From Campylobacter sp. MIT 21-1684 (lineage in GTDB: Bacteria > Campylobacterota > Campylobacteria > Campylobacterales > Campylobacteraceae): a stretch of DNA of 64,000 nucleotides. Under the pieces are notes generated by a model. That model was not told where the DNA came from, did not search any database, and saw only the letters and a list, made by a program, of their open reading frames with translations. This document shows, piece by piece, positions 61,656 through 64,000 of the stretch. Every line of letters starts with the position of its first letter. Position 1 is the stretch's first letter. Position numbers and translations under genes: made by a program. The stretch lies in contig NZ_JAPHNA010000007.1 in NCBI RefSeq assembly GCF_026241315.1, positions 1 through 64,000 of the forward strand, written 5' to 3'.

Positions 61656-63187
61656 TTATATGCCTTTAAATTTGGACTCAATAAATCAAATTCATCTTCA
61701 TAGAGGCTTGTTTGTACTTGAAAAAATCCAAGAAGTGTGCTAAAGAGATTGTCGTGTGAAATGGCAAAGTGTGAGTGCTGCGATGCTCTTTTCATTAAAT
61801 CAGCTTGATTGCTCCAAAAAATAACTGGAATATGAGTTTGGTATTTTGGAGCTATAAAATAAGGAATTGCGTGAAGATAAATTCCATTTTCTCCTAAGCT
61901 TTCTCCGTGGTCTGAAAGATACAATAAAGCACTTTCATAATCCTTTTGTTCTTTTAAAAGAGCGATGATTTGACTTAAAAGATAATCTGTATAGAGCAAA
62001 GTATTATCATAAGTGTTCTCTAAAGCCTCATTTGAACATTTATCAAGTTCATTTGTATCACAAGTTGGATGAAAAACTTTGAATTCCTTAGGGTATCTTT
62101 TATAATAACTCGGTCCGTGTGAACCTTGTAAATGTAAAATAATAATATTTTGCGTATCTAAAGAGTGAAGCTGTTTGCGCAAGCTCTCAAGCAAAGCTCC
62201 ATCGTATTCAGCTTGTATATTCTCACTCTCTATCCTAGCACACACTCCTTTACAAAAACCGTAATTATTGTCATACCAAACTGTTTTCACTCCTATCTTG
62301 TGCAAGATATCTAAAATATTCTCTTTGTATTCACTTGGACTAAATTCTTTTCTTTTTGAGACAGAAAACATACAAGGCAAGGACACTGCTGTAGAAGTGC
62401 CACACGAAGAAGCATTATCAAAAAAAATAACCTGTTGATTTTTTGTATAAGTATTTGTATCATTTTTAGTATAAGTTCCGAGTGAATAGTTCGCCGCCCT
62501 TGCAGTCTCACCAACAACCAAAACAAAAAGCTTTTTCGTGCTATTATTTTCTCTATACGCATCATTTGCCAAACTCTCAAGCTCCTTTTTTTCTTTCATA
62601 CGAAGTGTGTAGTAGCGGTATACTGCATAAATTTGATAAAAAGGAATATTATACATACGAATTTCATTATGATTTCTAAAAAATGGAATATAACTTTTTG
62701 TTAAAGGTAAAAAAACAGCCATAAAAAACACAAAACCAAGTAAAAAACTCCAAATTCGTATGAACACGGCTTTTTTAAAAGTTTTTTGTGAACTAATGCG
62801 TGTCATAAGTATTACGATACACATAAATAATAAAACCAAACAAAAAATCACAATGCGTATATTAAACAAATCTTTGACTTCTCTAGAATCTGTTTGTACG
62901 ATATTTTGTATCATAGTAGAATCAATTATAATGCCATAAAATGAAATAAAATAAACACTTACACAAGCACAAAACAGAAAGAAAATAGAAAAAAATTTAG
63001 TTAGATATTTGAGAAAAAGAATGGAGAAAATCATCTGCACTAAACCAAAATACATCACAACAATGCCAAAAGTCAGCCAAAGATTCTTTTCTAAAAGATT
63101 ATATACATATATGAAAGAATTACAATTTATAATTGTTATAGCAAGAGAATTAAACAAAGTAAACCATAACCACGAGATTTTAAACAT
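61652..63187 (-). CDS. eptC: Phosphoethanolamine transferase EptC
   Basis: EptC adds phosphoethanolamine to lipid A, FlgG and N-glycans in C. jejuni, affecting motility and polymyxin resistance. The 511-residue protein has five N-terminal membrane segments (up to ~185) and a periplasmic sulfatase-type domain with the nucleophile threonine in LVVGETARAANYSLG (about residue 227) and metal ligands in LHLQGSHGPSYYKR, YLSDHGESLGENG. AAAGGA precedes the ATG. First gene of the eptC-dgkA-regulator-pyrC operon; divergent from xth. Confidence 0.95.
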   Translation of the reverse strand: MFKISWLWFTLFNSLAITIINCNSFIYVYNLLEKNLWLTFGIVVMYFGLVQMIFSILFLKYLTKFFSIFFLFCACVSVYFISFYGIIIDSTMIQNIVQTDSREVKDLFNIRIVIFCLVLLFMCIVILMTRISSQKTFKKAVFIRIWSFLLGFVFFMAVFLPLTKSYIPFFRNHNEIRMYNIPFYQIYAVYRYYTLRMKEKKELESLANDAYRENNSTKKLFVLVVGETARAANYSLGTYTKNDTNTYTKNQQVIFFDNASSCGTSTAVSLPCMFSVSKRKEFSPSEYKENILDILHKIGVKTVWYDNNYGFCKGVCARIESENIQAEYDGALLESLRKQLHSLDTQNIIILHLQGSHGPSYYKRYPKEFKVFHPTCDTNELDKCSNEALENTYDNTLLYTDYLLSQIIALLKEQKDYESALLYLSDHGESLGENGIYLHAIPYFIAPKYQTHIPVIFWSNQADLMKRASQHSHFAISHDNLFSTLLGFFQVQTSLYEDEFDLLSPNLKAYN

Positions 63188-63297
63188 AATTGTCCTTTAA
63201 TCAATAAAATCCTAATTGTAGAAAAACTGAATTAATCCTTAGTAATTTAAAGTAAAGTGTGTTATGATTGTGTTTTAAACTTTTTCAAGGAACAATA

Positions 63298-64000
63298 ATG
63301 AAGTTATTTTCGTGGAATGTCAATGGCTTGAGAGCAATTTGTGAAAAAAATGCTCTTGAATGGATACGCGATGAAAAAATTGATTTTATAGGTTTTCAAG
63401 AAATTAAAGCAAGTGAAGAAAAATTACCAAAGAAAATTTATGAATATCCCTTTGAATACATCTATTCAAATTCAGCCAAACGACCGGGCTATTCAGGTGT
63501 TATGAGTCTTTGTAATTTTGAGAGTGAAGTCAAAAAATGTGAATTCTTTGACGATGATGAAGGAAGGGTTTTAGAACACCGTTTCAATAATATCGTACTC
63601 TTTAATATTTATTTTCCAAATGGTCAAAAAGACGAAGAAAGATTGCATTTTAAAATGAAATTTTATGCAGATTTTTTACTCTATCTTGAAAAACTTTTAA
63701 AAGAAAAGAAAGATATTATTATTTGTGGTGATGTCAATACTGCTCATAAAGAAATAGATCTTACCCATCCAAAAGCCAATATAAATACCTCTGGATTTTT
63801 ACCTATAGAAAGAGCTTGGATAGATGATTTATTAACGCTTGGTTTTATAGATACCTTTAGGCAAATTAATGGGGATGTCAAAGAAAAGTATTCGTGGTGG
63901 TCATACAGAATGAAGGCAAGGGAAAGAAATGTTGGTTGGAGGATTGATTATTTTTTTATTTCCCAAAGTCTAAAAACAAAACTCAAAGATGCTTTTATAC
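63298..64000 (+). CDS. xth: Exodeoxyribonuclease III (5' part, runs off the edge)
   Basis: A DNA-repair AP endonuclease and exonuclease. The 234 residues present show MKLFSWNVNGLRA, the metal glutamate IGFQEIKA, NIYFPNGQ, the catalytic ICGDVNTAH, and WSYRMKARERNVGWRIDYFFIS. Family proteins have about 250 residues, so only the last ~20 (with the final SDHxP-type His) lie beyond the window. AAGGA precedes the ATG. Divergent from eptC across 110 bp. Confidence 0.96.
   Translation, partial: MKLFSWNVNGLRAICEKNALEWIRDEKIDFIGFQEIKASEEKLPKKIYEYPFEYIYSNSAKRPGYSGVMSLCNFESEVKKCEFFDDDEGRVLEHRFNNIVLFNIYFPNGQKDEERLHFKMKFYADFLLYLEKLLKEKKDIIICGDVNTAHKEIDLTHPKANINTSGFLPIERAWIDDLLTLGFIDTFRQINGDVKEKYSWWSYRMKARERNVGWRIDYFFISQSLKTKLKDAFI

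Noticed and set aside
1-64000. Phase-variable poly-G or poly-C tracts
   Set aside because: No G or C run of 8 or more was noticed; the only notable tract is T15 at 32672.
1-64000. tRNA, rRNA, transposase or integrase genes
   Set aside because: Intergenic gaps were read and none has a cloverleaf core, rRNA or mobile-element sequence.

Overview
The window is AT-rich chromosomal DNA, densely coding with short intergenic gaps. It matches a Campylobacter close to the C. jejuni group. The main reasons are gene order (fabH-plsX-rpmF-DUF177-ndk; rplY-pth-lysA-pheA-hisC-fliF-fliG-fliH-dxs-perR; bioF-bioG-bioC-modA-mop-modB-modC; moaC-DUF493-coiled coil-xth and pyrC-dgkA-eptC), gnTATAAT-type -10 boxes, AAGGA ribosome sites and frequent TTG/GTG starts in translationally coupled genes. 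No tRNA, rRNA, insertion sequence, integrase or CRISPR array was seen. Functional calls are by reading motifs, without database searches; comparisons to C. jejuni NCTC 11168 are from memory.

Layout. 1-1185: end of an unknown gene, a small membrane-protein gene broken by an in-frame stop, and ahpC. 1613-4525: ndk, DUF177, rpmF, plsX and fabH. 4627-8607: an MFS exporter, a tautomerase, serC and xseA. 8775-11701: a tctCBA tricarboxylate transporter cassette. 11698-22479, minus strand: ubiE, an unknown 419-residue protein, perR, dxs, fliH-fliG-fliF, hisC, pheA and a NagD-like HAD protein. 22572-24953: a large autotransporter. 25259-28621: lysA, an LptF/G permease, pth and rplY. 28736-34734: glpD-glpK-glpF (glycerol catabolism) with a divergent chemoreceptor. 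34787-35474: a paired SMR exporter. 35535-40200: bioD, bioA, bioF, bioG, bioC. 40258-42933: molybdate transporter modA-mop-modB-modC. 42950-50168: unknown periplasmic protein, cysQ, gltA, cation/proton antiporter, bioB, topA. 50264-55005: nspC, multicopper oxidase, moaD-moaE-moeA. 55130-64000: HDOD protein, unknown gene, MFS/MHS transporter, a 47-residue acidic protein, moaC, DUF493, a helical protein, pyrC-ArsR-like-dgkA-eptC and the start of xth.

How the genes combine. Two themes are unusually complete. Biotin: BioC and BioG make pimeloyl-ACP on the fatty-acid machinery (fabH and plsX are also here), then BioF, BioA, BioD and BioB finish the ring. Molybdenum: ModABC plus a Mop-type protein import molybdate, and MoaC, MoaD, MoaE and MoeA serve cofactor synthesis. 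Accessory cassettes (tctCBA, the autotransporter, glpDKF with a chemoreceptor) appear to sit between genes that are neighbours in C. jejuni. They are the most variable part of the window and suggest use of tricarboxylates and glycerol in a genus usually described as limited in carbon use. The chemoreceptor has a 15-T tract just ahead of a possible sigma-28 -10 element, a candidate phase-variable promoter. I saw no clear new multi-gene defence or mobile system; the best unexplained items are the chemoreceptor promoter, the acidic miniprotein, the unknown gene after perR, the autotransporter inside an operon, and an inverted repeat over the modA promoter.
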